A stretch of 64,000 bases of DNA from Treponema sp. GTDB taxonomy: Bacteria > Spirochaetota > Spirochaetia > Treponematales > Treponemataceae. The stretch spans positions 1 to 64,000 of the forward strand of contig JAFSJW010000080.1 in the NCBI GenBank assembly GCA_017449265.1, written 5' to 3'. Below the pieces are notes generated by a model. That model saw only the letters and a list, made by a program, of their open reading frames with translations, was not told where the DNA came from and searched no databases. Position numbers and translations under genes: made by a program. Shown here one piece after another: positions 1 to 8,367 of the stretch (its first letter is position 1; each line of letters begins with the position of its first letter).

Positions 1-2
1 CC

Positions 3-140
3 GCCCTGAGCCAGATAAGGGACAGAAAGTATTTCGATTCGCTCTCGCATTACGCAGGAAGCCTTCTTTTCGTGGGAATAAGCTACGACGAGCAGACCAA
101 AAAGCACGAGTGCAGTATAGAAAAGTTCGTGAAGGAATAA
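3..140 (+). CDS. AAA-ATPase-like/PD-(D/E)XK nuclease family protein, C-terminal end (5' partial)
   Basis: The open frame runs in from the left edge and ends with TAA at 138-140, giving 45 residues (ALSQIRDRKY...HECSIEKFVKE). The pattern AL-QI--+-Y followed by LLFVGISYD and TKKHECSIEK matches the extreme C-terminus of the family that joins an AAA-ATPase-like domain to a PD-(D/E)XK nuclease domain. Two full-length relatives of a different subtype lie at 34053 and 35834; those end in IGVNFSTKERNIAEWKVE instead. Only the tail is visible, so the ATPase and nuclease motifs cannot be checked. Confidence 0.6.
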   Translation, partial: ALSQIRDRKYFDSLSHYAGSLLFVGISYDEQTKKHECSIEKFVKE

Positions 141-232
141 AAAAAAGTATAAATTTTCAGTAAAATCTATTTAAATGTTTTTCATTATTCGCTAATATTT
201 AATGCTATAAAAAACTTTTTTGGAGGGAACTT

Positions 233-1270
233 ATGAAAAAGTTCTTCAGAAAGACATTTCTGCTTGCTTTGGCGGCAGTTTTGTCGTATGGCTTTATGTC
301 ATGTTCTGACAGTGGGGATGAGGGAAACTATTACGAAAAATCTGTGAGCAGCAGCTCCAGCGGCTCTAGTAGCACAACAAAAACAACTTATACAGTTACA
401 TTCAATGCTAACGGTGGAAGCGGTTCTATGTCCTCTCAGACATTCACGGCTGGTGTTGCGCAGGCGCTTAGTAAAAATACTTTTACTGCTCCTTCGGATA
501 ACAAGACATTTGCTGGCTGGGCTACTACGGCTGGCGGAAAAAGGGTCTATACGGATGGAGCTTCGTATACAGCTACTGATAATGTTACATTGTATGCTGT
601 TTGGACTGAGAATGGGGTTGCAACTACTTATACAATAAAGCACTACAAACAGACTGGTGGTTTGACTAGTGCTTCATATAAAGAAGTTACTGCTGACGAG
701 ACAACTGGCATAGCTGGAATCTCTGGAACATATACTGATGTAAAATCTTATGTTACGACTAAGCAGGCTGATTCTGCATATTCGAACTATACGCCGGACT
801 ATGAGGATGTCGTTATCCTTGCTGAAGAAGCTACAGTTGTCAATATATATTGGAATTTGATTTCGGCCAACAGCATTTCTGGCATAGAAACGTCAGTTGC
901 TGATGTTGAGGATTTGACCTTGACACTCGATAGTGACACCGACCTTCAAGCAAGTAAAAGAACTATAACAGTTAGCGGTAAATATATAGATTTGCTTTAC
1001 TCTGCTGCTCAGATTGATGAGGAGGTGGAGGATGCTGTTAGCAGTTATTTTGTTTGGTATTTGAACGGTACACAATGTACTACAAATAGTGCTACAAGAA
1101 CTGGTTTTGACAAGAATGGTGCTGTTGAGATGACTGTGGGAAACCTCGGCGATTTGAGTGATGGCACAAATGTCATAACGCTTATCCTTAAGCAGATTAA
1201 GACGAATACGGATCCCATTAAAAAATATACTGCGGGTCCTGTTAAGCAGACGATTACTATTTCCAACTAA
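233..1270 (+). CDS. InlB B-repeat-containing lipoprotein
   Basis: A 345-residue exported lipoprotein. The signal peptide (residues 1-23) ends in a lipobox with Cys24 (GFMSC), followed by a Ser-rich linker. Residues about 50-130 form one Listeria-Bacteroides (InlB B) repeat: YTVTFNANGG at the start, FAGWATTAGG in the middle and TLYAVWTENG at the end. A second, more diverged beta unit (YTIKHYKQTGG...VVNIYW) follows at about 132-208. The C-terminal 130 residues are not recognised. A good Shine-Dalgarno (TTGGAGGG) precedes the ATG. The next lipoprotein gene starts 17 nt downstream, so the two form an operon closed by the terminator at 3236. A surface or periplasmic binding role is likely from the domain type; no ligand is evident. 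Confidence 0.8.
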   Translation: MKKFFRKTFLLALAAVLSYGFMSCSDSGDEGNYYEKSVSSSSSGSSSTTKTTYTVTFNANGGSGSMSSQTFTAGVAQALSKNTFTAPSDNKTFAGWATTAGGKRVYTDGASYTATDNVTLYAVWTENGVATTYTIKHYKQTGGLTSASYKEVTADETTGIAGISGTYTDVKSYVTTKQADSAYSNYTPDYEDVVILAEEATVVNIYWNLISANSISGIETSVADVEDLTLTLDSDTDLQASKRTITVSGKYIDLLYSAAQIDEEVEDAVSSYFVWYLNGTQCTTNSATRTGFDKNGAVEMTVGNLGDLSDGTNVITLILKQIKTNTDPIKKYTAGPVKQTITISN

Positions 1271-1287
1271 CAAAAAGGAGGACTGAA

Positions 1288-3132
1288 ATGAAAAAAATAT
1301 CTAGACTGCTAGGGCTTTTATGTTCAACTGCCCTTTTGCTTGCGGGGTGTTCCGATGTTAGTTCTGATTCATCGGACTCAACGACTACTTCTTCATCGAA
1401 AGAGTCTTATGTAAAAATCGGCTTTGACTCATCTATTTCAAGAACTGCGCTTCCAGCTTATACATTGAGTGATTTTGATGAGTTTTTTCTCTATGTTTCA
1501 GATGATTTTACTGATAATGATGATGCTGTTTGTCCTGCTCCGCTTACTGAGACAGGCTGGACGTGTATTCAGGGCGGAATGTCCTATGAGGAAATTTCAA
1601 GTAGCACTATTCTCGTAGAGCCAGGTGCATATTTTTTTAAGCTTCGTGCGGTTGAGTATGATGTTTTGCATAATGAAAGTACTGCTACTGTTGAACACTC
1701 TTTTGTAGGCGTAACGAACGAGAAAGTAACTGTCGGAGAGGGATTGAATAACATTTCAATATCTAAGTTCTCGTTTTCTTTCCTTCCTGGAGACTATGGA
1801 ATTGAGTATGGTGGTGGTAGCGGTAGTTTCAGTGTACAGCTTGCTTTCCCATCTGTAGTTGAGACGGTGGAAGCTGCGCTTTATTCCTTTAATGCTAATA
1901 CTCTTGAAATTGGGACGACAGCGGTTTCTGGTTATGAGGAAGAGGCGCTTGCTAGAACTTCTGGAAATGTAGTTTACAATGGCTCGTCTTATGACAGTGT
2001 AGTATATGCAAAAAAATCAGTTCCATCAGGTTATTACATAGCACGCTTTACCCTTTCATGGGGTGCAAGTACACTTGATTACGATGAGCTGGTGATTGTC
2101 GCAAACGGCAAATCAAGCGTGGTGGAATGTTCAACAACAACTGGAAGAAATATCGTCACGGATGTTTCAGTGAGCATAGCGGATCTTATAATTGATGCTC
2201 CTGCTTCGGTTGGAGATATAGTTCTTTCTGATGGAACAGCTATAAACGGTTCTGTGTTTGCCGCATCTTCATCGCTCAATGCAGACGACTTCTCTGAGTA
2301 TTTTACAACTGGAGCTGGTAGTTCCATTGCACCTGTAGGCGTTGTGTTCTATATGGGATATCCGTCTGACGGAACGGCTGCTTCAGCGAATCAGAGGGCG
2401 TTGGGTGACAGGGTTCTATGCGTTGGTCTCAAAAACTCAATTGCCGATAAAACATCGACAATGGTATGGGCTTTGAATGACAAGAATGAAACGGCGAAAG
2501 GTTTTGCAAATGAGCTTAAAACGATTGCTGTTTATGACAGAGAGTCTAACATAAAGGCGAATTCGCTCAGATATACATACGATGATGTAATATACTCTGG
2601 TTGGCATACTAACAAGGGAAGCGTTTCAAACTCGGATTGGTTTGATCCATTGTTTGATGGTTGTACAGCTTTTGATAAGCTTGTTGCTGCTATTTATGAT
2701 GCCACTGATACTGGTACTGTTGATGCCCCAGGGGATAACTATCCAGCATTCAAGTATGCAATCGAAGAGTTGAAAGATACGATTCTTAAGACAAAATTTA
2801 ACGCAGCGGGAGCTAGTGATGTTACTTTGTCTGGCTGGGAGACTGACGCAAAATTCTACTTGCCATCGGTCATTGAGCTTTTGGAGCTTTATCAGAATAT
2901 TGATGCTGTAAATGCAGTTCTTAGCAAGACTGAGGGATGCTATGGCAAGAACAGCGTAAACACATTGACAGGAACAAGATACTGGTCATCATCTCAGTAT
3001 GCCACATGTGATACGGAGGCATGGTCTGTAGGCTTTGCGGATGGTGCTTACAACGCTGGTAAAACAGAGCACTCGTCTAAGACTAGTGAATATTGTGTTT
3101 GTGGTGTAATTGAGTATTCAGTTGCAGATTAG
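1288..3132 (+). CDS. Lipoprotein with DUF1566 (Lcl_C)-like C-terminal domain
   Basis: A 614-residue lipoprotein: signal peptide with lipobox LLAGC (Cys21), then a Ser/Asp/Thr-rich linker. The central part is beta-rich and unrecognised. The last 80 or so residues resemble the DUF1566/Lcl C-terminal domain: YLPSVIELLELY (where the family often has LPT..EL), then YWSSSQYAT, AWSVGFADG, and a final cysteine-containing strand YCVCGVIEY. This domain belongs to the broad FGE/C-type-lectin-like fold group. The ribosome site AAGGAGGA lies 8 nt before the ATG. It is the second gene of the lipoprotein operon and ends about 100 bp before a strong terminator. Role presumed at the outer membrane or cell surface. 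Confidence 0.7.
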   Translation: MKKISRLLGLLCSTALLLAGCSDVSSDSSDSTTTSSSKESYVKIGFDSSISRTALPAYTLSDFDEFFLYVSDDFTDNDDAVCPAPLTETGWTCIQGGMSYEEISSSTILVEPGAYFFKLRAVEYDVLHNESTATVEHSFVGVTNEKVTVGEGLNNISISKFSFSFLPGDYGIEYGGGSGSFSVQLAFPSVVETVEAALYSFNANTLEIGTTAVSGYEEEALARTSGNVVYNGSSYDSVVYAKKSVPSGYYIARFTLSWGASTLDYDELVIVANGKSSVVECSTTTGRNIVTDVSVSIADLIIDAPASVGDIVLSDGTAINGSVFAASSSLNADDFSEYFTTGAGSSIAPVGVVFYMGYPSDGTAASANQRALGDRVLCVGLKNSIADKTSTMVWALNDKNETAKGFANELKTIAVYDRESNIKANSLRYTYDDVIYSGWHTNKGSVSNSDWFDPLFDGCTAFDKLVAAIYDATDTGTVDAPGDNYPAFKYAIEELKDTILKTKFNAAGASDVTLSGWETDAKFYLPSVIELLELYQNIDAVNAVLSKTEGCYGKNSVNTLTGTRYWSSSQYATCDTEAWSVGFADGAYNAGKTEHSSKTSEYCVCGVIEYSVAD

Positions 3133-3235
3133 CATGATATTTGCGGGCTGGTTCCGCAATCTTCGAGTATAATAAAGAACAAGCATTAATCCCTATCTTC
3201 TGTCAGGAATCTCCCCTGCCGGGAGCTAGTCCGCA

Positions 3236-3274
3236 CCGCCCCTTCCGTGGCCACGGAAGGGGCGGTTTTTTTTT
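3236..3274 (+). terminator. Rho-independent terminator of the lipoprotein operon
   Basis: A perfect 15-bp inverted repeat with no spacer bases (CCGCCCCTTCCGTGG and its complement, 3236-3265) is followed directly by nine T (3266-3274). It lies about 100 bp past the stop of the second lipoprotein gene. Confidence 0.85.
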
Positions 3275-3534
3275 GCGGTGAGGGGAATAGCGAAGCGTAT
3301 CGAAACCACCGCAGCTTCCGACTCAGCTCTGAGTTCCATGCCACAGAACTAGCACCCTGCAGACAGCCCTTAATCCAAATGCAAATTATGCCGATAATCA
3401 AAAAAGTTTCATTTTTGGAACTGCACGGCCATAGGAACTCTAGCGAGTTCTGACAAGGCTGGCGGTTGGCCTTTCTGGCTCTAGTGGCGTTCCGTATGGA
3501 ATAAGCCATATTCTAAAAGCTGGGAGGGCGTGCG
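3275..3534. other. Non-coding stretch with short hairpins
   Basis: No convincing gene is present; the frames open on both strands show no domain and no ribosome site. Short hairpins occur, for example GAACTC-TAGC-GAGTTC near 3430-3450 and an AAGGC/GCCTT pair near 3454-3474. A possible -10 box TATTCT lies at 3509-3514, 20 nt before the candidate peptide at 3535. Confidence 0.4.
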
Positions 3535-3603
3535 GTGTCAGTACGAATCTTTATGATTTTTGCGGTAATCGTACTCTTTGCAGTCGGTTATCCAGTCTGG
3601 TAA
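3535..3603 (+). CDS. Candidate 22-residue hydrophobic peptide (possible type I toxin)
   Basis: A GTG start at 3535 with GGGAGGG seven nt upstream opens a 22-codon frame ending at TAA 3601-3603; an internal ATG at 3553 would give 16 residues (MIFAVIVLFAVGYPVW). The peptide is a single hydrophobic stretch ending in an aromatic residue, like small membrane toxins of type I systems. A possible -10 (TATTCT, 3509-3514) lies upstream. A convergent small RNA is predicted on the other strand from 3733 to 3638, so transcripts of the two could overlap at their 3' ends. Short hydrophobic frames arise easily by chance, and I do not recognise a known toxin family. Confidence 0.3.
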   Translation: MSVRIFMIFAVIVLFAVGYPVW

Positions 3604-3637
3604 AACGCACCACTTTTCGCATAAAATGCAGAAGAGC

Positions 3638-3672
3638 AAAAAATAGCCGCCTAGTTCTGTTCACTAAGCGGC
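3638..3672 (-). terminator. Terminator of the minus-strand small RNA
   Basis: Read on the minus strand, a 10-bp stem with one mismatch (GCCGCTTAGT / ACTAGGCGGC, loop of 7) is followed by TA and six T. On the plus strand the hairpin has no T tract, so it terminates minus-strand transcription. Confidence 0.65.
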
Positions 3673-3733
3673 GGTGTCCAAAAGGACATCAAAACTAATG
3701 AATGAAGACCAACCGTAGCTTTGGCTGTGCTTC
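3638..3733 (-). ncRNA. Predicted structured small RNA, about 95 nt
   Basis: Transcription would start near 3733 from the consensus-like promoter at 3740-3768 and stop at the terminator at 3638-3672. No open frame fits between them. The RNA would contain a CCAA/TTGG hairpin near its 5' end, a perfect TGTCC-TTTT-GGACA hairpin (plus-strand 675-688 of this kilobase), and the terminator stem. It does not contain the conserved motifs of SRP RNA, and it is too short for 6S or tmRNA. It could be a regulatory RNA, possibly an antisense partner of the hydrophobic peptide at 3535. Confidence 0.5.
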
Positions 3734-3739
3734 TCTTTT

Positions 3740-3768
3740 ATTATATCGGTCGATTCTGAAAAATTCAA
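3740..3768 (-). promoter_or_regulatory. Sigma-70-type promoter for the small RNA
   Basis: On the minus strand TTGAAT (3763-3768) is separated by exactly 17 bp from a perfect TATAAT (3740-3745). No protein gene follows; the only thing downstream before a terminator is the roughly 95-nt structured segment. Confidence 0.7.
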
Positions 3769-3790
3769 TAGATTATGTGCTTGTTGTGCA

Positions 3791-3814
3791 AAGCTGTGGA
3801 ACGCTATCCATCGC
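3791..3814 (+). repeat. 24-bp remnant of the repeat found before the AAA/PD-(D/E)XK genes
   Basis: This segment (AAGCTGTGGAACGCTATCCA...) matches 21 of 24 positions of the sequence AAGCTGCGGAACGCTAACCA... at about 33920 and 35699. It lies beside a decayed Rpn gene, suggesting that pieces of the same mobile or duplicated material have landed here. Confidence 0.45.
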
Positions 3815-3951
3815 CAGAACTAATCTCACCCAGCCCTGCTCTTTGTCAGGATTTTTTCTTGCATAAACAGGCTGCTTGTTGCATACTTGTATTAGGAAAC
3901 ATTTAGGCTATTTTTTGGAAAAGTTCTTAATTTTTGTTGAGGGAGGAAAAT

Positions 3952-4155
3952 ATGACGGATTTCCTTTATGCGAAACCAACATGGATTGATGGAGTTATGA
4001 GTATTGTTGATTTATTTGGCGTTGCACTTGAATTTAATGACTCAAAAACATCTGCAGCGGCTGACGCTCGTGCTTATTTTGCTGATGTGGAATCTTTAAC
4101 CACAGATGCTAAGATTGCTTGTGGGGAGGTTCTGAAGACAAGCTATGCCAAATAA
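3952..4155 (+). CDS. Small protein of unknown function, 67 aa
   Basis: The ATG at 3952 is preceded by a strong ribosome site (GAGGGAGGAA), which favours it over the upstream ATG at 3934. The product (MTDFLYAKPTWIDGVMSIVD...) has an aromatic-rich N-terminus and a polar, acidic second half. It resembles in style the small proteins beginning MxxFLFAxPSF that I associate with accessory regions of gut bacteria, but I cannot name a domain. Its last 37 bases overlap an open frame that leads into the Rpn remnant. Confidence 0.6.
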   Translation: MTDFLYAKPTWIDGVMSIVDLFGVALEFNDSKTSAAADARAYFADVESLTTDAKIACGEVLKTSYAK

Positions 4156-4760
4156 ACAGATTCAAACTGCAGAACGAAATCCAGTTCTTACACAAATGGT
4201 TCATATGCAGCGACGGCTGGGAGAAAGCGCCCGTCGTCTATCAGATTACGGTGCTTGATTTCATATACAACAAGGAAAGTTCTGATGCCGTGAGCCGGTA
4301 CGCCATGCGCACGAAGAGCGGGCTGGAGCTGTCAAACTCACTGAATGTTGTTTTTGTGGAGCTTCCCAAAGTTGAGAAGTTGGAGCAACGGCTGGACAAG
4401 AACACGCTTCTTGAGAACTGGGCGTTATTTTTGAAAGATGCGGATGACCCTAGAAAAAGGGATATAATCAGGAAACTCACGGACAAGGAGGCAGGGCTTA
4501 TGCAGGCACAGAAATCGTTGTCATCAATCAGCGCGGACAAAGATTTTTGGATAGCGCAATTCCGCCAGGAAATATTCGAGCGAGACAGAATTTCATCGCT
4601 TTCGGCAATGCGAAAGGAAGGACTGGAAGAAGGGCTGGCGCAAGGCCGTAAAGAGAAGGCCGTCGAAACTGCAAGAACGCTTCTTTCTATGAGAACTTTG
4701 ACCAAAGAACAAATCGCAAAGGCAACCGGACTTTCCGTAGAAGAGGTGGAATCTTTATAG
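4156..4760 (+). pseudogene. Rpn family recombination-promoting nuclease/transposase-like remnant
   Basis: The frame encodes the C-terminal two thirds of a PD-(D/E)XK transposase-like (Rpn, PF12784-type) protein. The part kept includes PVVYQITVLDFIYN, the NVVFVELPKVEKL strand-helix, the LFLKDADDPRKRDII segment, a coiled region, the tail EGLEEGLAQGRKEKA and a terminal helix pair typical of the family (TKEQIAKATGLSVEEVESL). The N-terminal nuclease core with the catalytic D and ExQ/K motif is missing or collapsed, and no ribosome site precedes it. An ATG at 4119 overlaps the previous gene and is unlikely to be native. The intact family is 280-310 residues long; this is a decayed copy. Confidence 0.7.
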
Positions 4761-4850
4761 AGCTTCCAATAAAGAACGGTTCGTTCGGGTTCAACTGTAA
4801 CTAAATCTTTTTCTCAAGATTTAAAAAGCGAAATGTTTTATAATTACGGC

Positions 4851-5588
4851 ATGAAGCGATATTTGCTTTTTTTTATTTGTTTGATTTTGTCTCTTGGCGC
4901 GTTTCCGCAGGTGTTCAACTCTAATATATCGGAGAAAGAGCTTTCAAAAGTCTGTTCAGGAGGCTTTATAATCCGTGACATCGGAAAGCATGAGAAAATC
5001 TGCCTTGACAACTTTGAAAATAGAGAGGCCCAAGGGGTTATTGATGACATACGCGCCTTGAATCCGAATTATCTTGTTGAAGTTCTTATGGCCAAGCCTG
5101 TCCAAGAATCCGATGACGGAATTCTTGAGAAATTCGCCTCACTTATGATGGATGTTCCGGCTTTTTCTACTATAAAATATGTTTCGTCACCAAAATTCAA
5201 GAATGACCCTGACAAGAAAGTTATAGATGAGGCCGAAATTATTTCGCGTAGAACCGAAGGCGCGTACACATTTATGAAAACGGAGCTGAGGCTCAAGCCG
5301 CTCAACCGTGTTAATTTCGACATGAACTATTATCTTTCCGAAAATAAAGATGTTTTTTATTATCAGGCTAAAAACAACGGGCCGGCGACTTTCAAGAACA
5401 TCATCAAGTGCGTGAATGCGGACAGGGGACGACTTCTGGTTATCGCGTTCAAGAAGGACGGATACTGGTTTTTCTATGGCGTTGGCGGGGCAAGGACGCT
5501 TGCTATTCCGTTCCTAAAATCAAAAATAGACAGGGAAATTATGAACAGGGCGAAGGATTTCGTTCGGTTCTATTATGACCAGCTTTAG
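4851..5588 (+). CDS. Secreted protein, probable DUF6675 family
   Basis: A 245-residue protein with an N-terminal signal peptide (MKRYLLFFICLILSLGAFP) and a mainly periplasmic mixed alpha/beta body. It resembles a treponemal secreted family that I recall as DUF6675; function unknown. The ATG at 4851 is chosen because a TATAAT box (4839-4844) ends only six nt before it, leaving no room for a ribosome site, and because the signal peptide begins there; an in-frame ATG at 4833 lies upstream of that box. The rRNA-modifying gene follows after 12 nt and is likely co-transcribed. Confidence 0.65.
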   Translation: MKRYLLFFICLILSLGAFPQVFNSNISEKELSKVCSGGFIIRDIGKHEKICLDNFENREAQGVIDDIRALNPNYLVEVLMAKPVQESDDGILEKFASLMMDVPAFSTIKYVSSPKFKNDPDKKVIDEAEIISRRTEGAYTFMKTELRLKPLNRVNFDMNYYLSENKDVFYYQAKNNGPATFKNIIKCVNADRGRLLVIAFKKDGYWFFYGVGGARTLAIPFLKSKIDREIMNRAKDFVRFYYDQL

Positions 5589-5600
5589 TTCGGATAAAAA

Positions 5601-6392
5601 ATGGCAAAAGAGCGTATTGACAAGGTTCTTTCTCATCACGGTTTCGGCTCGCGCAAGGATGTAAAAAAAATGCTCCGAGCAGAGAGCGTATGCGTGAACG
5701 GAAAATTCGTCTATGACCCCGGTTTTCAGGTTGACATTGAGAGCGATGAAGTTTTTGTGGCGGGTGAGAAAATCATTCTGCAGCATGATTTGTACATTAT
5801 GATGAACAAATGCGCAGATGTCGTTTGCGCAAATCGTGACGGGGAGCATCGGACTGTGTTCGATTTGCTGGACGAGTCAATCAGGCATAAATTCCTTGGC
5901 GGGGATTTGCACTGCATGGGGCGTCTTGATATTGACACCGAGGGGCTTCTTGTCCTTACTACAGACGGAAAACTTACTCATGTGCTAATGTCTCCGAAAA
6001 CCCACGCGCCAAAGACTTATGCGGTTCGGCTTCTCTCTGTGCCGGACGAAGAGGGCAGGGCTTCGTATACAGAAAAATTCAGCTGCGGATTTTGGATTGA
6101 CCGCGAGCAGGACGAATCGGGCTTTGAGTGCCAGCCGTCGCGCCTTGTTTGGAAAGGAGAGAATTCTGAGAAAATAATCCCGTCCCTGCTATGGGAAGAC
6201 TGCGACTGCCTCCTTACGATTTTTGAGGGAAAATTCCATCAGGTAAAGAGAATGTTTTCTCAGGTAGGAAACAAAGTCGTTTTTTTACGGCGCGTTGCAG
6301 TTGGTGGCCTTGTCCTTGACGAATCTCTTCCAGTCGGAGGCTACAGGGAGCTTTCTTCTGGCGAGATAAGCCTTCTTTCGCAAAGGTCTTAG
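5601..6392 (+). CDS. RsuA/RluB/E/F-family rRNA pseudouridine synthase
   Basis: A 263-residue enzyme that isomerises uridine to pseudouridine in rRNA. Residues 1-50 are an S4 RNA-binding domain (ERIDKVLSHHGFGSRKDVKK). The catalytic loop is GRLDIDTEGLLVLTTDG, with the Asp of GRLD as the active-site aspartate. The C-terminal motif FEGKFHQVKRMF is typical of the RsuA branch (EGKYHQVRRM). Which rRNA position it modifies cannot be settled from sequence. The start is 12 nt after the previous gene. Its last four bases overlap the end of the convergent minus-strand gene. Confidence 0.85.
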   Translation: MAKERIDKVLSHHGFGSRKDVKKMLRAESVCVNGKFVYDPGFQVDIESDEVFVAGEKIILQHDLYIMMNKCADVVCANRDGEHRTVFDLLDESIRHKFLGGDLHCMGRLDIDTEGLLVLTTDGKLTHVLMSPKTHAPKTYAVRLLSVPDEEGRASYTEKFSCGFWIDREQDESGFECQPSRLVWKGENSEKIIPSLLWEDCDCLLTIFEGKFHQVKRMFSQVGNKVVFLRRVAVGGLVLDESLPVGGYRELSSGEISLLSQRS

Positions 6393-7390
6393 CGCAAAAT
6401 CGTGTAATCTGCCCCGTTTTCGTCGCCGAATACTCTTACACGGCATTTTTCCATAGTCACATTCTCTGCGAACGAAGCTATGTTCTGGCTTTCTCCGCTC
6501 AATATGTCAGCAGGGTTGTAATCAAGGTCAAGCTCACATTCTTTTCCTTCTCCGTAGAATCTTGAGAAAGCCCCGTTCAGCCGCACTATGTCGCTAATAG
6601 CAGAAAAAAGCGGCAGCTTGTTCTTTTCATCCAGCTTGAATTTGAGGAACATGAGCTGCATTTTCTCAATTTCTTCGTGCGGAGCTTCGGCTGCTTTCCA
6701 GCTTGAATCAAGAGAGCAGCTGTTCATTTTCTGCCACTCGGAAAAGTCTTGGAAAAATTTCGCCGCGCTCATTTTCAATGTCTTAAGCACTGCCAAAAAC
6801 CATGTCACAGCCCGACCGTATGTGTAGAAAACCTGGCAGGCATAGGCTGTTTCTTTTATCATAAGTATATCCTGAGTCGAGAAAGTGCGTGACGGCTTTG
6901 GCGGCGGCGCGGCATCTTTTCCGAACAAAGATTCAATCTGCGGAAAGTCGATATGGTTCGGGTAGCGTGACAGGGCAAAATCCAGCCTGTCACGGAACAA
7001 TTTTACGCTGTCGCCTTCTTTTTGCGCGAATGTCATAGTAAAGCCGAACACAAGCCCCATATTGTTCAAAGTTTCTGTGCGTCTGGCGAAAAATTTCTTG
7101 TCGAAAAGGAAAACTCCGTTTTTTGATGTGCCGTCAAGCTGAATTTCAATCGTGCAGTAAAGCTCGGAACAAGCCCTGCATACATCAATGTCAAGGACAT
7201 CCGCATTTACGGGGAGTGTCAGAAATACATCGGGGCATTTTTGAGCGAATGAATTGAGGAATTTGAGAAGTTTTCCCTTGTGACAAAGAGTTGCTTCGTC
7301 CTGCAAGGTGAATTCTGTTATTCCTTTCGTAGCGAATGAAGAAAGCTCGCTTTCGATTTTGTCTGCGCTGAAAGTGTATGATTTTGTCAT
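6389..7390 (-). CDS. Radical-SAM-like protein lacking the iron-sulfur motif
   Basis: A 333-residue protein. The segments SELSSFATKGITEFTLQDEA, TIEIQLDG, and DRLDFALSRYPNHIDFPQIE follow the strand-helix order of B12-type radical-SAM enzymes, and the C-terminal half resembles the DUF4080-like region found after such domains. The N-terminal CxxxCxxC cluster motif is absent, so it should not bind a 4Fe-4S cluster in the usual way. The ATG at 7390 overlaps the galE stop as ATGA; an upstream frame to 7423 lies inside galE. It is the last gene of the five-gene minus-strand operon. It may be a non-enzymatic relative or scaffold; function not assigned. Confidence 0.5.
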   Translation of the reverse strand: MTKSYTFSADKIESELSSFATKGITEFTLQDEATLCHKGKLLKFLNSFAQKCPDVFLTLPVNADVLDIDVCRACSELYCTIEIQLDGTSKNGVFLFDKKFFARRTETLNNMGLVFGFTMTFAQKEGDSVKLFRDRLDFALSRYPNHIDFPQIESLFGKDAAPPPKPSRTFSTQDILMIKETAYACQVFYTYGRAVTWFLAVLKTLKMSAAKFFQDFSEWQKMNSCSLDSSWKAAEAPHEEIEKMQLMFLKFKLDEKNKLPLFSAISDIVRLNGAFSRFYGEGKECELDLDYNPADILSGESQNIASFAENVTMEKCRVRVFGDENGADYTILR

Positions 7391-8367
7391 TTGCACTTTC
7401 CGTTCTTGCAATATGCGTTCCATGTAGAGCGCAAGAGCGTTTCAATATCCGAATGTTCCGCTTTCCAGCCCAGTTTCTCGCGTGCGTATGAAGACGAAGC
7501 CACAAGCTCGGCAGGGTCGCCCGCGCGCCTTCCAACAAAGTCGGCTTTTATTTCTTTTCCTGTTATTTTCCGCGCAGTCTCAAGCATTTCAAGGACGCTT
7601 ACGCCGGTTTCGCTTCCAAGGTTCACCGTTATAGACTGGTCGTTTTTTGATATGTAGTCCAATGCTTTTACATGGGCGCGGGCAAGGTCAGTCACATGAA
7701 CATAGTCGCGGATACAAGTTCCGTCCCGCGTATCGTAGTCCGTCCCGAACACTTTCATCTTTTCTCTCATTCCGCTCGCAGTTTCCATTATAATCGGAAG
7801 AAGGTTAGCAGGATTCTGCTCAAGACCATACGGAAAACCGTCCACATCGTAGCCCGCCGCATTAAAATAGCGGAGCGCGGCAAACCTCAGCCCCCTGATT
7901 TTTTCGTACCAGCCCATGATTTCCTCAATGTTGAGCTTTGTGAATCCGTAGTAGTTTTCGGGTTTTTTCCTGTGCTTCTCGTCAATCGGAAGATACTCTG
8001 GTTCTCCGTAGACCGCCGCGCTCGAAGAAAACACCATTCGCTTGCAGCCGTGCTTCATTGCGGCGTTCATAATATTTATTGTGCCAGTCAGATTGTTAAC
8101 CGAATATTTTTCCGGGCTGACCATGCTTTCGCCCGCAGCTTTGAACGCCGCAAGGTGTACGAAAGCATCGAATCCGAGCGAGAACGCCTTGTCAAGGTCG
8201 TCTGGAATCAGTATGTTCCCATAGAAAAATTCGTTTTCAGGAAAAAGATTCTGCCTTAGACCAGATGAAAGATTGTCGAACACAACAGGCGTATGTCCGT
8301 TTTTCATAAGCTCTTTTACGACATGCGAGCCGATGTAGCCCGCCCCACCTATTACAAGCACTCTCAT
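7387..8367 (-). CDS. galE: UDP-glucose 4-epimerase
   Basis: A 326-residue short-chain dehydrogenase/reductase that interconverts UDP-glucose and UDP-galactose with bound NAD. Visible motifs: the Rossmann loop GGAGYIGSH at residues 7-15, DNLSSG, the LAAFKAAGES loop, the catalytic SSSAAVYGEP and Tyr-Lys pair in YYGFTK, and RYFNAAG. Length is normal for GalE. The start overlaps the stop of the upstream hybrid kinase gene (ATGA), and its stop overlaps the start of the radical-SAM-like gene, so it is translated as part of a signalling operon. The product would feed cell-envelope glycan synthesis. Confidence 0.92.
   Translation of the reverse strand: MRVLVIGGAGYIGSHVVKELMKNGHTPVVFDNLSSGLRQNLFPENEFFYGNILIPDDLDKAFSLGFDAFVHLAAFKAAGESMVSPEKYSVNNLTGTINIMNAAMKHGCKRMVFSSSAAVYGEPEYLPIDEKHRKKPENYYGFTKLNIEEIMGWYEKIRGLRFAALRYFNAAGYDVDGFPYGLEQNPANLLPIIMETASGMREKMKVFGTDYDTRDGTCIRDYVHVTDLARAHVKALDYISKNDQSITVNLGSETGVSVLEMLETARKITGKEIKADFVGRRAGDPAELVASSSYAREKLGWKAEHSDIETLLRSTWNAYCKNGKCK

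Noticed and set aside
3186..3509. 107-codon minus-strand frame and a 68-codon plus-strand frame in the lipoprotein-Rpn gap
   Set aside because: They run through the terminator hairpin, have no ribosome site and read as random composition.
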